From Rattus norvegicus (taxonomy: Eukaryota; Chordata; Mammalia; Rodentia; Muridae), in contig NC_086034.1 in assembly GCF_036323735.1 (NCBI RefSeq), positions 29,900,939-29,964,938 of the forward strand: 64,000 nucleotides of DNA, written 5' to 3'. Shown piece after piece: positions 23,345 to 33,870 of the stretch (position 1 is its first letter; every line of letters begins with the position of its first letter). The position numbers and the translations under genes were made by a program. The notes under the pieces were generated by a model. That model was not told the origin of the DNA, did no database searches, and worked only from the letters and a program-made list of their open reading frames with translations.

Positions 23345-23480
23345 CTGTAGGTATCAGAAGGCAACACTGAACTCCTGAAATTCTAAGCTACCTGACATGG
23401 GAGCTTAGAAACAAACTCAGGTCTCCCAGAGGAGCAGTGGCAAGCCTTTTAACTTTTGAGCCATATCAGCAGATCCACAA
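23341..23480 (-). mobile_element. B3-type SINE, antisense
   Basis: 'caaactcaggtctcccagag' then gagcagtggcaagccttttaa and 'gagccatatcagcagatcca' form the antisense tRNA-like head of a diverged B3. Confidence 0.6.
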
Positions 23481-23509
23481 TGGTGGATCTTAGTGATATT
23501 GTCTCTTGC

Positions 23510-23697
23510 TATTTTTTTTAAAGATTTATTTATTTATTTTATGCAAGTACATTGTCACTCTCTTCAGACACACCAGAAGAGGGAACCAGATCCAATTATA
23601 GATGGTTGTGAGCCAACATGTGGTTGCTGGGAATTGAACTTGGGACCTCTGGAAGCGCAGCCAGTGTTCTTAACCTGAACCATCTCTCCAGCCCCTC
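23510..23697 (-). mobile_element. B2 SINE, antisense
   Basis: 'aaagatttatttatttattt', 'cttcagacacaccagaagag', 'gatggttgtgagccaacatg' and 'aaccatctctccagcccc' give a nearly complete B2 in antisense. The CTCF-like motif common in B2 is damaged here (GGGAAC instead of GGGCAT). Confidence 0.93.
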
Positions 23698-23799
23698 TCT
23701 TGTTATTTTTCAAAGGTAAATTATCCTTTTAGAAGTTATGGCACCTGGAGGGACGTTTTCCATGTGTGGTACTTGGTTTGATGAATGATGCAATGGTTC

Positions 23800-24185
23800 C
23801 TCTTCATTGTCATCTTGACAGGGTTTGGAATCACCTAGGAGACACACTCTGGTTGTATCCATGAGGGTGTTTCCAGAGAGGTTTACCTGAGATGACTCGC
23901 CCTGAGTGTAGGAGGGACCAGCTCACTGGCTGAGTCCTGGATCCAGTAAGCTGGAAAAAGGAAAAAGTCAGCTGAACACCATTATTCGTCTCCTGCTTCA
24001 TAATTGTGGGCACGGTAATGACCAGTGTTCAGTTTCCCACCAATTTCCCTGCCATATAGTAGACTCTGCTCTCTCAAACCATGGGTTGAAACAAACCCTC
24101 CATCTTCTAAATTGCATTGTTGTCTCAGGGAAAAGAAAAGTAATACATGTGGTAACATTTGCATGTTGATGTTGACACAGATGCA
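23800..24185 (+). mobile_element. Murine interspersed repeat, family unassigned
   Basis: 'catcttgacagggtttggaa', 'ccagctcactggctgagtcc' and 'gggttgaaacaaaccctcca' match a common rodent repeat that I know by sequence but cannot name reliably. The 60-104 aa minus-strand frames here are repeat-derived. Confidence 0.5.
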
Positions 24186-24189
24186 TTGT

Positions 24190-24760
24190 AACCACTGTCT
24201 TAATTTTCTAGGGCTCCTGTAAAAAATTGACAGATAGCTTAAAATAACAGAAGCTTGTACTCCTACATTTCTGGAGATTAGAAAGTCTGAAGTCAAGGTA
24301 TTGGCTAGGATGTGAACCCTTTAAAGACTCAAATAGAGGGGGTTGGGGATTTAGCTCAGCGGTAGAGCGCTTGCCTAGCAAGCACAAGGCCCTGGGTTCG
24401 ATCCCCAGCTCCGGAAAAAAGAAAAGAAAAGAAAAGAAAAAGACTCAAATAGAGGATCATTCTTTGCTTCTTCCTAACTTCTGATTCTGAAAATCCCCTG
24501 GTCTTGACTTATAGACACATGGTTCCAACCTTTGCCTCTTCATCACATGGAAGCCCTTCTGACTGTGTCTGCCCAGATCTTCCTCTTTTTATAAGGAATC
24601 CAGTCATCGGATTGGATCATACTAATAGATATGACACCACTCTAAATTGATGACATCTACAAAGACCCTATTTACAAATAAGGTCACAGTTCGGGTATCA
24701 AAGGTTGGCACTTGAATATATATTTCTTTGGGACACAGTTCTTTTCATCACAGAGTAAAC
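24190..24760 (-). mobile_element. MLT1-like (ERVL-MaLR) LTR, antisense, split by ID element
   Basis: 'cttaattttctagggctcct', 'ttctggagattagaaagtct' and, after the ID insertion, 'tacaaataaggtcacagttc' then 'cactgcaatgac' match the antisense of an MLT1-type LTR. The insertion at 24340-24438 splits one original repeat. Confidence 0.55.
24340..24438 (+). mobile_element. ID SINE (rat, tRNA-Ala/BC1-derived) with perfect TSD
   Basis: The full ID body reads 'gttggggatttagctcagcg' (A-box region) to 'ccctgggttcgatccccagc' (B-box region), then an A-rich (AAAAG)n tail. A perfect 17-bp target-site duplication, AAAGACTCAAATAGAGG, flanks it at 24323-24339 and 24439-24455. It is a retrotransposed SINE, not a functional tRNA gene. 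Confidence 0.97.
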
Positions 24761-25200
24761 ACTGCAATGACTTCTGGAGACAGCAGTAATGCTATGTTGT
24801 CCTTATTTTCTGTTATCTCTCCATCTCTGTACCTTCTCTTTTTCTATCGCTATAAGGATTTTTTTTTGCTGGATTTTTTTATGACACCCTTGGTAATTCA
24901 GGATAATCTTTTCATATTTAGGTTCCACATTTTCATTCATCTGCAAAGACACTCTTTTCAAATAAGGTAGCAGCAGTGAGTCCCAGGGAAGACCCCATTT
25001 AATCTACCACAGAGGTGATGAAATTTTAAAATTGGGTAGATGTTCATATCTCCTAAGTAGTTTGGTATAGTATTTTTGAAATACAGTAAGTCAAATTTCT
25101 TTTGAACTCATTTCTAATTAATTTTGTAATTGTTTTATTAGTTAAATTTGTTCTTAGACAATTTGTGTATGTATGTAATACATTCTGATTAATTTTCAGC
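24760..25200. other. Unannotated AT-rich intergenic DNA
   Basis: No gene or identifiable repeat is seen apart from the end of the MLT1-like block. Confidence 0.4.
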
Positions 25201-25205
25201 TCACC

Positions 25206-25258
25206 TCCCCCCCCTCTCTCCCTCTCTCTCTCTCTCTCCCTCTCTCTCTCTCTCTCCT
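25206..25258. repeat. (TC)n microsatellite
   Basis: A run of Cs, then CTCTCT repeats with two CCC interruptions. Confidence 0.93.
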
Positions 25259-25259
25259 G

Positions 25260-26618
25260 TGTCAATGCCCATCCCCAGGGCTCTCTGCCTAATTGTGTCT
25301 ATGGAGTTAGCTAATGGAGCCTGATCTCAGTATTGTCAAGGTGTCCTTTAAGAGGACGAAAAACCTCTAGGGAAATGGTACATGAGTAAGTTGCTGGAAG
25401 GGATTCCATTTTCAGGAGATTTCATAAAATGTGTTTTTTTTAATGTCCAACTTTTGAAAACAGAAGATTTAAAAAGATTTAGTATCTCAGCGACAACCCA
25501 GTTGGTCACCAGGGTCAATATTCATGCAGCATAAAGATACTCAACTCACTGTGCTAGTGAGGTTAGACTTGGGTGATTACAGGGCCAGGCCAAGGCCAGC
25601 AACAACGCACTGAACATCCCCACGTTAGGTTGAAAGTAAAGGGTCCCTGTGCTTTATACTCTCAGGCCTATTTTCCATTTTACGTGCCCTGCCTCTCTCA
25701 TCTTCAGACTTATGTGTGTGTGTATGTGAGGCCCATGGAGGGCACAGGTTAGAGGGAGGAGATGAATTACAGCGGTAACAGCTGTCAGCTGGCCTAGGCC
25801 ACAGCACAATGGCCTCTTCGTTGTCCTCCGTAGACCCATCTGGGGCTTCATTTTAGTGTCTCAGCCAGTTGGCCTCTGTTCTCTGCTCCATCTTGACGGA
25901 TACAAGTCTGAAACACAGGAATCCTTTGTTTAGAAACCATGTCTGTTTGTCTACTTAAATTGCAGACAGAAAACTGTATTTCAAATTCATATGTTTCCTC
26001 GTCTTAAACGAGCACAGGAGGTTTCTGACAGGTTGGCACCGGGCCACGCCCACGAAGACATGCAGTTGCTTTCTGCTCAGTCCTTGGGTTTCGTTTTAAT
26101 GAAACAGCCCTGACCTCAGGGAATAGTCCTTCCTTGCAGGAACTATTTCATGCTTGACCTCTCCTCTGCTTGCGAACTCACCCACTCTCCTCTGCAGTGG
26201 CGCACAGGTGGGGGCACTGACCTCCATGTAATTTGGAATCGCACCTCTTAGGATTTATACATCGTTCATTAAAATGGAAATAGTTGGCATTTCTGGGATG
26301 GCTGAAAGCAACCACATCAGCTCTCTGTGGTGGGAAACATTCTCTCAAAGCACAGATTCGGGGACTCGAATGGACAGAACGGTGCCTACTGATCCCGTGC
26401 AGTTCCCGTGAGTACTAGGGACACCAAGCCTGCTGATGGCAAAAGCTACAGTGGTACATATTCACTTCCTTCTTGCCGCGTCTGGTCCTTTCTCTCCTAA
26501 ATCTAAAGGTAAGGAATAAGGCTGGGAGAAAAGGGAGCGTCAGAAGACATCACAGGAGCTGAGAACAGCACACCATCATGCTGCTGGTAGACTGAGGCTT
26601 CCCGGGTTGCCAGACTTT
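25260..26618. other. Largely non-repetitive intergenic block
   Basis: About 1.35 kb with few recognisable repeats. The part from 25.95 to 26.62 kb keeps scattered CpGs (for example around 26037-26055, including GGCCACGCCCAC, a GC/CACCC-box-like motif), unusual for neutral rodent intergenic DNA. No open frame with splice signals is evident. Confidence 0.4.
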
Positions 26619-26680
26619 GGTGGTGCAAACATAACTGGGTTTGGCGGCTGCATATGGGATGGATCCCTGGGTCCGCGACT
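26618..26680 (-). mobile_element. Short antisense L1 3'-UTR fragment
   Basis: 'gtttggcggctgcatatggg' then atggatccct (26639-26668) is the diverged reverse complement of 26985-27012 inside the neighbouring sense L1. It is a small inverted L1 piece abutting that element's 5' truncation. Confidence 0.6.
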
Positions 26681-26683
26681 TCA

Positions 26684-27540
26684 TTAAATTCTTAGGCAAA
26701 TGGATGGAACTAGAAAATATTATCCTGAGTAAGGTAACCCAATCACAAAAAAAAAATACACATGTTATGCACTCACTGATAAGTGGCTATTAGCCCAAAA
26801 GCTCATAATACCCAAGATACAGTCTACAGACCATATGAAGCTCAAGAAGAAGGAAGCCCAAAGTGTGGATGCTTCAGTCCTTCTTAAAAGGGGGAACAAA
26901 AATACTCACAGGAGGAAATATGGTGACAAAATATGGAGCAGAGACTGAAGGAAAGGCCATCTAGAGACTGCTCCACATGGGGATCCATCCCATATACAGA
27001 TACCAAACTCAGACACTAATGTGGATGCCAAGAAGGGCTTGATGACAGGAGCCTGATATAGCTGTTTCCTGAGAGGCTCTGCCAGAGCCTGACAAATACA
27101 GAGGCAGATGCTCACAGTCAGCCATTGAACTGAGAACGGGGTCCCCAGTGGAGGAGTCAGAGAAAGGACTGAAGGAGCTGAAGGGGTTTGCAACCCCATA
27201 GGAAGTACAACAGTATCAACCAACCAGAGCTCCCAGGGACTAAACCACCAACTAAAGAATACACATGGAGTCACCCATGGCTCTAGCTGCATGTGTAGCA
27301 GAAGATGACCTGGTCGAGAATCACTGGGAAGAGAGACCCTTGGTCCTGTGAAGGCTCGATGCCCTAGTGGAGGGGAATGCCAGGTTGGGGAGGTGGGAGA
27401 GAGTGAGTGGTGGGTGGGGAAGCACCCTCATAGAAGCAGAGGGAAGGTGTGGTTATAGGGGATTTCCAGAGGGGAAACCGGGAAAGTGGGTAACATTTGA
27501 AATGTAAATAAAGAAAATAACCAATAAAAAAAAGAAAAAA
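26684..27540 (+). mobile_element. 5'-truncated L1, sense, 3' end
   Basis: It starts near 'caaatggatggaactagaaa' (ORF2 3' region) and runs through the rat L1 3' UTR ('cactcactgataagtggcta', 'ctctgccagagcctgacaaa') to 'atgtaaataaagaaaataac' and an A-rich tail. The minus-strand 128-130 aa frames are antisense of this UTR. Confidence 0.93.
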
Positions 27541-27552
27541 ATTACTATTTAG

Positions 27553-27661
27553 AGTGTGTGTGGTGTGCATGTGTATAAGTGTGTTAAGTGTGTGCTGTGT
27601 GTGTGGTGTGTGTATGTATGTATTTATATATGTATGTGCATGTGTGTGTGTGCGAGTGTGT

Positions 27662-27716
<55 letters not shown>

Positions 27717-27720
27717 TGTT
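27553..27720. repeat. TG-rich region with pure (GT)n at 27667-27709
   Basis: Imperfect TG/TATG repeats precede a pure GT run. It lies directly after the L1 A tail and probably grew from it. Cys/Val-rich open frames are its translations. Confidence 0.9.
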
Positions 27721-28030
27721 TGCAGCCATGCTGCCTTTATGGAGTCCAGAGGACAACTTTGAGAGGTCAATTCTCTCCTCCCATCATGGGATTTGGTAGA
27801 CAGGCTTGTCCCAAAAGTGCTTTTGCTGAATGAGTCATTTTGGTAGCTCTGAAATATTTTGATTGTGTAGGGATTTGGGGGTTTGGGGGGGGACTTTAAA
27901 TGTACCCTCCCCCTTCCTTCTCCTTATGTCTGTGTCTTTGCTTTGGCCTTGGTTCTGATACACAGCATGTGAGCTGAGCATAGTACATGGTGTCAAGTAT
28001 GCACGCACCAGTGACCGCTGCCTGAGACAC
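27720..28030. other. Short B-type SINE-like stretch and intergenic DNA
   Basis: 'ggagtccagaggacaacttt' then 'tgctgaatgagtcattttgg' hint at a diverged antisense SINE (27725-27850). Nothing else is recognised. Confidence 0.4.
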
Positions 28031-28575
28031 CTTTGCTCAGCTCTGCAATTTTATTATTATAAATTATGAACTGCAGTGCTTTTACTGTGCACAAGAAGTT
28101 TTCTGCTCTTGTAGAAAGACAGTTTTGGTTAAATTATGGAAAATGAAGATTTTAAATATTTTCCTACCATCTTTCCTCAGCATGTAAGAGTCAAATTCAC
28201 TTATCTTTGGATTGTACTGTGCTAGAATAATTGATTTTAAGGATGGCTGAGTCACTGACTTAGATAATTTGGAACTGATGCATTTATATGGGGCAGTGCT
28301 CTCAGAATAATTATAAAACTAAAATATTAATCAACTCAGAAAAAAACTGAAGGTACTCCAATACTCAGCCAGGATTTAATTCTTTCTGTAAAACTAAACA
28401 AGCACATCATTTATTAGTATGCAACTTTTCTTTCATATCTAATAAGTAGTAAAATTATATGTGTATCAAAGAATTGTGTTGGAATAAATTTTTATGACAA
28501 TTTTTACCGTAAACGTTTAATTTGTGTACCTATTGTATATACCTGTATGTCAAAGGTTGAATAAAATTGTGCAGA
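28030..28575. other. AT-rich non-repetitive block, 3'-UTR-like
   Basis: A ~540-bp AT-rich stretch without recognised repeats contains AATAAA motifs near 28482 and 28559 on the + strand. It resembles UTR or conserved non-coding sequence, but no linked open frame or splice site supports a transcript. Confidence 0.3.
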
Positions 28576-29525
28576 AAGGGAGTATAAGTGGGAAAAATTC
28601 AAGAAGCCCTGACTGAGAGTCACATGGTAAGAATGTCGTTGTTTGGGAAGGGGACTACCTATGACTCAGAGCATGAGCTGGGAGTTAGTCACAGTAGAAA
28701 GACAAGCCAACCTGGTTTTTTGAATCATATATCAGCCAACCTGGAGGTTGACTTTCTACCATGTAGTTAATCAACCAATCATTCATGCCTAACACATCAG
28801 ACCTCAATGGAATTCTGCCTGGGAAGACTTGGGTCAGCTTGACTGGCTGCTACTGTGCCGTGTATTCAGCCAGGTATCAAAGCTGGACACCATGGAGGTG
28901 TCAGATCCGGAGTCCTTTGTATTCTTAGACTCAAGCACAACCTTGGGTTCAAGTCCCTCAGTGAAGACTCAGTCCTTCCAGTGAATGAGCTGTGCCGAGG
29001 GGGTTGTGGGAAGCCATGGAACCTTGGAGTTGGTATGAGAAGTGGGGGGTGGTGTGGATATCCTGCTTGCAGCAAGACTTGTACTTAGTGTGGTCAAATA
29101 ACAGTTAGAAATGAGTATAGAGACCACAGTCTTTAGTATGTATACATGGGTGTGTATTTACTGGCAACTTTTAAAAAACAATTTAAAAAGTCACCACTAT
29201 CGAAAACAAATAAACAACCCGCCCCCAACAACTATGCATTTTGTAACACAAATGCGACGATCATTTACTGTGCTATATATTGTCATCATGTCAGGCCTGT
29301 CCCAACCAGGGAAGTTATTTTTTTATTCAAAATAGATTATTTTCATATAATATATTCTTATTGTGGTTTCTCCTCCTCCTAGCCCCTCAGTTCCTCCCTG
29401 GCTCTCCTTCTATCCTGACACTCCTTACCTTTCTGTCTCTTGTTAGAAAGTAAACAGGCTCTTTTGTTTTAGGAAGGTCCACTTTGCCATTTGTTAGACT
29501 AAATACTTGGGCAAATGGATTCCTT
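28575..29525. other. Unannotated intergenic DNA
   Basis: No identifiable repeat or gene. Open frames up to 78 aa occur without supporting features. Confidence 0.4.
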
Positions 29526-29529
29526 TTTT

Positions 29530-30243
29530 GACTTTGTTTTTATTGGATATTTTATTTATTTACATTTCAAATGTTATCCCTTTTCCTGGTTTCCCCTCTG
29601 GAAACCCCCTATTCCATCCTGCCTCCCCCTGCCTCCATGAAGGTGCTCCTGCACCCGCTTACCCACTTCTGCTTCCCTGCCCTGGCATTTCCCTATATTG
29701 GGCCATCGAGCCTTCACAGGATCAAGAGCCTCTCTTCCCATTGATGCCTGACAAGGCCATCCTCTGATACATATGCAGCCAGAGCCATGGGTCCCTCCAT
29801 GTGTGTTCTTTGGTTGGTGGTTTAGTCCCTGGGAGCTCTGGCGGGTCTGCTTGGTTGATATTGTTGTTCTTCCGATGGATTGCAAACCTCTTCAGCTCCT
29901 TCAGTCCTTTCTCTAACTCCTCCATTGGGGGACTCCATTTTCTTTCTCAGTCTAATGTTTGGCTGTGAGCATCCACCTCTGTATTTGTCAGGCTCTGGCA
30001 GAGCCTCTCAGGAAACAGTTATATCAGTTTCCTGTCAGCAAGCACTTCTTGGCATCTGCAATATTGTCTGTGTTTGGTGTTTGTATAATGGGCTGGATCC
30101 CCTTGTGGGACAGTCTCTGGATGGCCTTTCCCTCAGTCTCTGCTCCACACTTGTTCCTGTATTTCCTCCCTTGAATATTTTGTTCCCCTCTAAGAAGGAC
30201 TGAAGCAGCCATGCTTTGGTCTTCCTGCTTCTTGAGCTTCATG
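29530..30243 (-). mobile_element. L1 3' end, antisense
   Basis: This is the reverse complement of the same 3'-UTR type as 26.8-27.5 kb: 'tatttacatttcaaatgtta', 'ctttggttggtggtttagtc', 'tttgtcaggctctggcagag' and 'cttctgcttcttgagcttcat'-like end. It meets a sense L1/Lx head-to-head at about 30243. Frames of 67-107 aa on both strands are L1-UTR translations. Confidence 0.92.
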
Positions 30244-31673
30244 ACAAATGAAAACAGAAGAGCTTCTACAACACTAAAGAAACAATCAACTGAATCAACT
30301 GGGTAAAGAGGAAGCTCATACGATGAGAAAGAATCTTTGTCTGCTATGTACCAGACAGAAGATTAATATCAGGAATATATAAAATGCAAAAGAAGTCAAA
30401 ACAACAAATTACCCATTTTAAAATAGGCCTGGGGCCTGGATAGAAAGCTATTGGAAGAAGAAAAAGTTGTCTAAGAAAAAAAAATCTCAAAAATGTTCAT
30501 CATCTATAGCAATTACAGAAGTACAAATCAAAACAACTTTGGCATTTTATCTTACCCTAGTCAGAATGGCAAAGATCAATGGACAAACCTACAACAAATG
30601 CTAGAGTGTATGTGGGAAAGGGAGAACCTTCGTTCACTGTTGGTGGCATTGCAAACTGTGGCAATCAGCTCAGATACGTCTCAAAAAGCTAAAAATAGAC
30701 CACATGACCAAGTTAAAAAAAAGTAAAGAGACTGCGTACTTACTTACATGGATGCTAGCTGTGATGTCACCGATAAGCAAGCCACAGTCTGTATGACAAC
30801 TGAAGTTAGGTAAAGAGCAAGGGGCTGGGGAGAGCAATGGGTCTCCCTAGGAAAGGGAAATAGAATAGTTATCTACGAATGAGGAGATGCACTGAGACGG
30901 AAAGATCGCATAGGAAGAGGGAGGTAAGAGAGGGAATCAGAAGAGGGACAGCTAAAACCAAGGGCCATCTGAGGGGCCATATGCAAACCTAATACAGTAG
31001 TTATCCTATAAAATGTACATATCTGAAGGGAATCCATATAAAATCACCAAATAATGGGAGGGGGACTTAGCTGGACTTCCCTCATCGCCCAGTGGAGCTT
31101 CAGTACTGGGAATGGATTACATCTAATTGAGTTCTTGGCCAAAGTGACTCATGGGAATCCCTGCACGATTTAAACTGTTGCAGACATTATGGGTCTGCTC
31201 TCCACAGACAGTGAGACCCTGAGGCTGAAGACAACAGCCACACAACTCACTGAATGGGAGAGGTCAAACTAGTGCCCACCTAGAGCTGTCACCTCTCTGG
31301 GTGAGTGTTCACCGTATTGGAAGGTACCCCACACACTACCACGGATCGGGTGAGCATAGACCCTCCAGTGTACAGTGTGTCCTGCCTGAAAGGCACGCTG
31401 ATTCAGGAATGGCACAGAGTTTGTGGCTGTGGCCAATTATTATTTGGTTTAAAGCACATTCCTAGAGATGGAACCCATACCCAACTCTGCTTGGAAGACC
31501 AAGAACCCGAGATAGATCGTCCAGGGAACGGGGAAAACCCAGATGCTACTGTTCCGCTAAAGGAACATGGCAATAAAATGACTCGGAAAGACATTCTGCT
31601 ATGCCCACAGATCCATGCCCTGCTCAGTCATCATCAGAGAAGCTTACATCTGCAGCAGATGAGACCCACAGCC

Positions 31674-31677
<4 letters not shown>

Positions 31678-31740
<63 letters not shown>
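31678..31740. repeat. (GA)n microsatellite
   Basis: Thirty-one uninterrupted GA units inside the Lx-type 3' UTR. Confidence 0.97.
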
Positions 31741-31744
<4 letters not shown>

Positions 31745-32146
31745 TAGAACTCTCAGCACTCAGAGGGATGTCTCCAGCAAATACCTCTCCTCAGGGCTCG
31801 GGGGACTTTGAGGAAGAGGAGGCAGAAAGAGTGTAAGAACCAAAGGGAATGGAGAACAACCAAGAAATAAGGCCTTTCAGACACAGCAGGGCTGGGCACA
31901 CATGATTTTACAGAGGCTGCAGCAGCATGCGGCATGGGTCTGTACCAGATCGGGTGCTAGATCTGAAAGGAGAAGCAGAGGGTCTAACTCAGAAGCTGTT
32001 TCCAATTGATAGCCTCGTGCCAGTGAAACTTAGTTTTCTGCAAGAAAGTTTCACTGGAGAAACAAAGCACTCTTAAGGGGAGGCCTCAGGCCCAGCAGTA
32101 GATGTCCAACGCAAAATCGATTCAACAACATTTTTGGAAGCTCTTC

Positions 32147-32237
32147 ATCTCATAATCATAAGTCATGATGACCCCCGGCCCCCACCTTACCTGTCCTTTG
32201 TGTATATATTTTGGCTTCCAGTTTTTAATGGGAATTC

Positions 32238-32284
<47 letters not shown>

Positions 32285-32363
32285 TATATGTGTCTCTTGT
32301 GTTTTCCTTTGGCTCTTTGGCCATATTTTAATTTGTTTGTTTTTATTATTTTTTAGTTTATCA
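32147..32363 (+). repeat. Direct duplication, copy A (L1 3'-UTR end)
   Basis: This segment (starts atctcataatcataagtcat; contains a ~43-bp GT tract) recurs at 32580-32786. I see one substitution (CACCTTACC versus CACATTACC); the length difference is explained by GT number and a 4-bp TTTG indel. Confidence 0.95.
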
Positions 32364-32579
32364 TTTAGTTTATTATTTTTTAGCTTCTTTATTTAACCAA
32401 TAGAGGGTAACTTGGAAGGCAAGACTACATAGAACCATTTGTGTACTTGCAGATTCTCTTGTCCCTGGGGCAGCCAGGCCTTGGGGCCAGTATTTAGCGT
32501 TTCAGTACAAGCAAAAGACCAAACCTCAACTCAGTCTTTTTTATGCAGTTTTGGCATTTCACTGGGAAACTAATAATTT
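32364..32579 (-). repeat. Inverted duplicate of 33312-33521 (copy B)
   Basis: Reverse-complemented, this matches 33312-33521 with about five substitutions and small indels near one end. It lies exactly between the two direct copies A and A'. The content is LTR-like and carries TTAAATAAAGAAGC in the sense of the 33-kb copy. Confidence 0.95.
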
Positions 32580-32670
32580 ATCTCATAATCATAAGTCATG
32601 ATGACCCCCGGCCCCCACATTACCTGTCCTTTGTGTATATATTTTGGCTTCCAGTTTTTAATGGGAATTC

Positions 32671-32711
<41 letters not shown>

Positions 32712-32786
32712 TATATGTGTCTCTTGTGTTTTCCTTTGGCTCTTTGGCCATATTTTAATTTGTTTTTATTATTTTTTAGTTTATCA
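32580..32786 (+). repeat. Direct duplication, copy A'
   Basis: Second copy of 32147-32363, with a ~37-bp GT tract. It is followed at 32787 by unrelated antisense L1 sequence. Confidence 0.95.
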
Positions 32787-32985
32787 GTATTCATGTGTCT
32801 TTCTGGGTCTAAGCAACTTTATTCAGGATTTTATCTAGTTCCACTCATTTACCTGGGAATTTCATAATTTCATTCTTTTAGTGTTTGGGTAATATTCTGT
32901 GCCACACTTTCATTGTCTATTCATCCGTTGGCAGATACCCAGGTCATTTCCAGTTTCTGGCTTGGAGCAGCAGTCAGCATAGTTG
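32787..32985 (-). mobile_element. L1 ORF2/3' fragment, antisense
   Basis: 'gcaactttattcaggatttt' then atctagttccactcatttac and 'ttcatccgttggcagatacc' then caggtcatttcca are the antisense of the L1 ORF2 C-terminal region. Confidence 0.75.
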
Positions 32986-33311
32986 ATCAAGTGTTTCTGT
33001 CATAAAATAGAGCATTCCTTCAGTATATGGAGGGCAAAAAAATTTGAAGCATCTTTTAGAAGAGACAATTCTCAGAGCTCTCTCCTTTGTACATCTGCAG
33101 GCAAGTCCCAGCTGTACCAAGGTAGCATTTCCACCCAACAAAAGCCCTTTTCAGTGTTAAGTTCAAGAGCTTCTGGGCTCAGATAACAGCAGTCGGAGAT
33201 GCCAGTATTGGATGACACCCCATGTCTATAAGTCTCTGACCCATGACAGCCCAGCCCAGTGGGAGGGGGTATGAGGTTAAAACGCCAAACTCACCTTTCC
33301 CTGAGAGGCAC

Positions 33312-33870
33312 TAAATTATTAGTTTCCCAGTGAAATGCCAAAACTGCATAAAAAAGACTAAGTTGAGGTTTGGTCTTTTGCTTGTACTGAAATGCTAAAT
33401 ACTGGCCCCAAGGCCTGGCTGCCCCAGGGACAAGAGAATCTGCACGTACACAAATGGTTCTATGTAGCCTTGCCTTCCAAGTTACCCCCTATTGGTTAAA
33501 TAAAGAAGCTAAAATAACTAAGCAGAAGAGACAGTCAGGGCATGGAGCTCCTGGGCTTGGAGTATGAGGAGAACTATAAGGAGACGAAGAGAAGAGGAAG
33601 CTGCCATGGGTATGTGAATCATGAAAACATCCATAAGGGTTAGCAAATTGGAGTTAAGAGCTGCTCAGATGAAATGTGGAAAGTTATAATTCGGGGTTTA
33701 TTGATGCAGAAATTGATTCTAATAGCCTAGAGTGTAGATGTCTGCCCAGCTCTAGTGCTGATTAAGGCTTACTGTAAACATAAAGGCTGTGTGTGTTTTT
33801 TATCCAGGAACTGAATAGTCAGAGGCCCCTGATTGAGATTAAATATTTTCTAAACAAAAGGAGGTTTCTA
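33312..33870 (+). mobile_element. LTR-like repeat containing copy B'
   Basis: It begins with the segment inverted at 32364-32579 and continues through 'agctgccatgggtatgtgaa' and 'tcggggtttattgatgcaga' to about 'tgttttttatccaggaactg'. It resembles a murine ERV LTR with an AATAAA-containing region, but ends and family are uncertain. No retroviral genes are seen nearby. Confidence 0.45.

Larger units (their letters stand above)
30244..32363 (+). mobile_element. Older L1 (Lx-type), sense: ORF2 3' end plus long 3' UTR
   Basis: A decayed ORF2 end is readable ('gaagtcaaaacaacaaatta', 'cttaccctagtcagaatggc', 'ttcactgttggtggcattgc'). It is followed by Lx-like UTR: 'ccatctgaggggccatatgc', 'cagatccatgccctgctcag', 'catcatcagagaagcttaca', 'cagaaagagtgtaagaacca' and 'gcccagcagtagatgtccaa'. 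A (GA)n expansion lies at 31678-31740. Multiple stops show that ORF2 is dead. The 168-aa frame at 31305 is UTR plus GA repeat. The last 217 bp are duplicated at 32580-32786. Confidence 0.75.

Noticed and set aside
23560..23600. B2-derived CTCF-like motif (also near 61.89 kb)
   Set aside because: The core is broken in both copies (GGGAAC in one, leading CC lost in the other), so binding is unlikely.
24340..24420. tRNA-like sequence with A and B boxes (also in the other four ID copies)
   Set aside because: These are ID SINEs with A-rich tails and target-site duplications, not functional tRNA genes.
26906..27292. 128-aa minus-strand frame, recurring at 29.9-30.2 kb
   Set aside because: It is the antisense of the rat L1 3' UTR; recurrence reflects repeated L1 copies, not a gene family.
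31305..31811. 168-aa open frame
   Set aside because: It lies in Lx-type L1 3' UTR and ends in a (GA)n tract; no L1 ORF identity in this frame.
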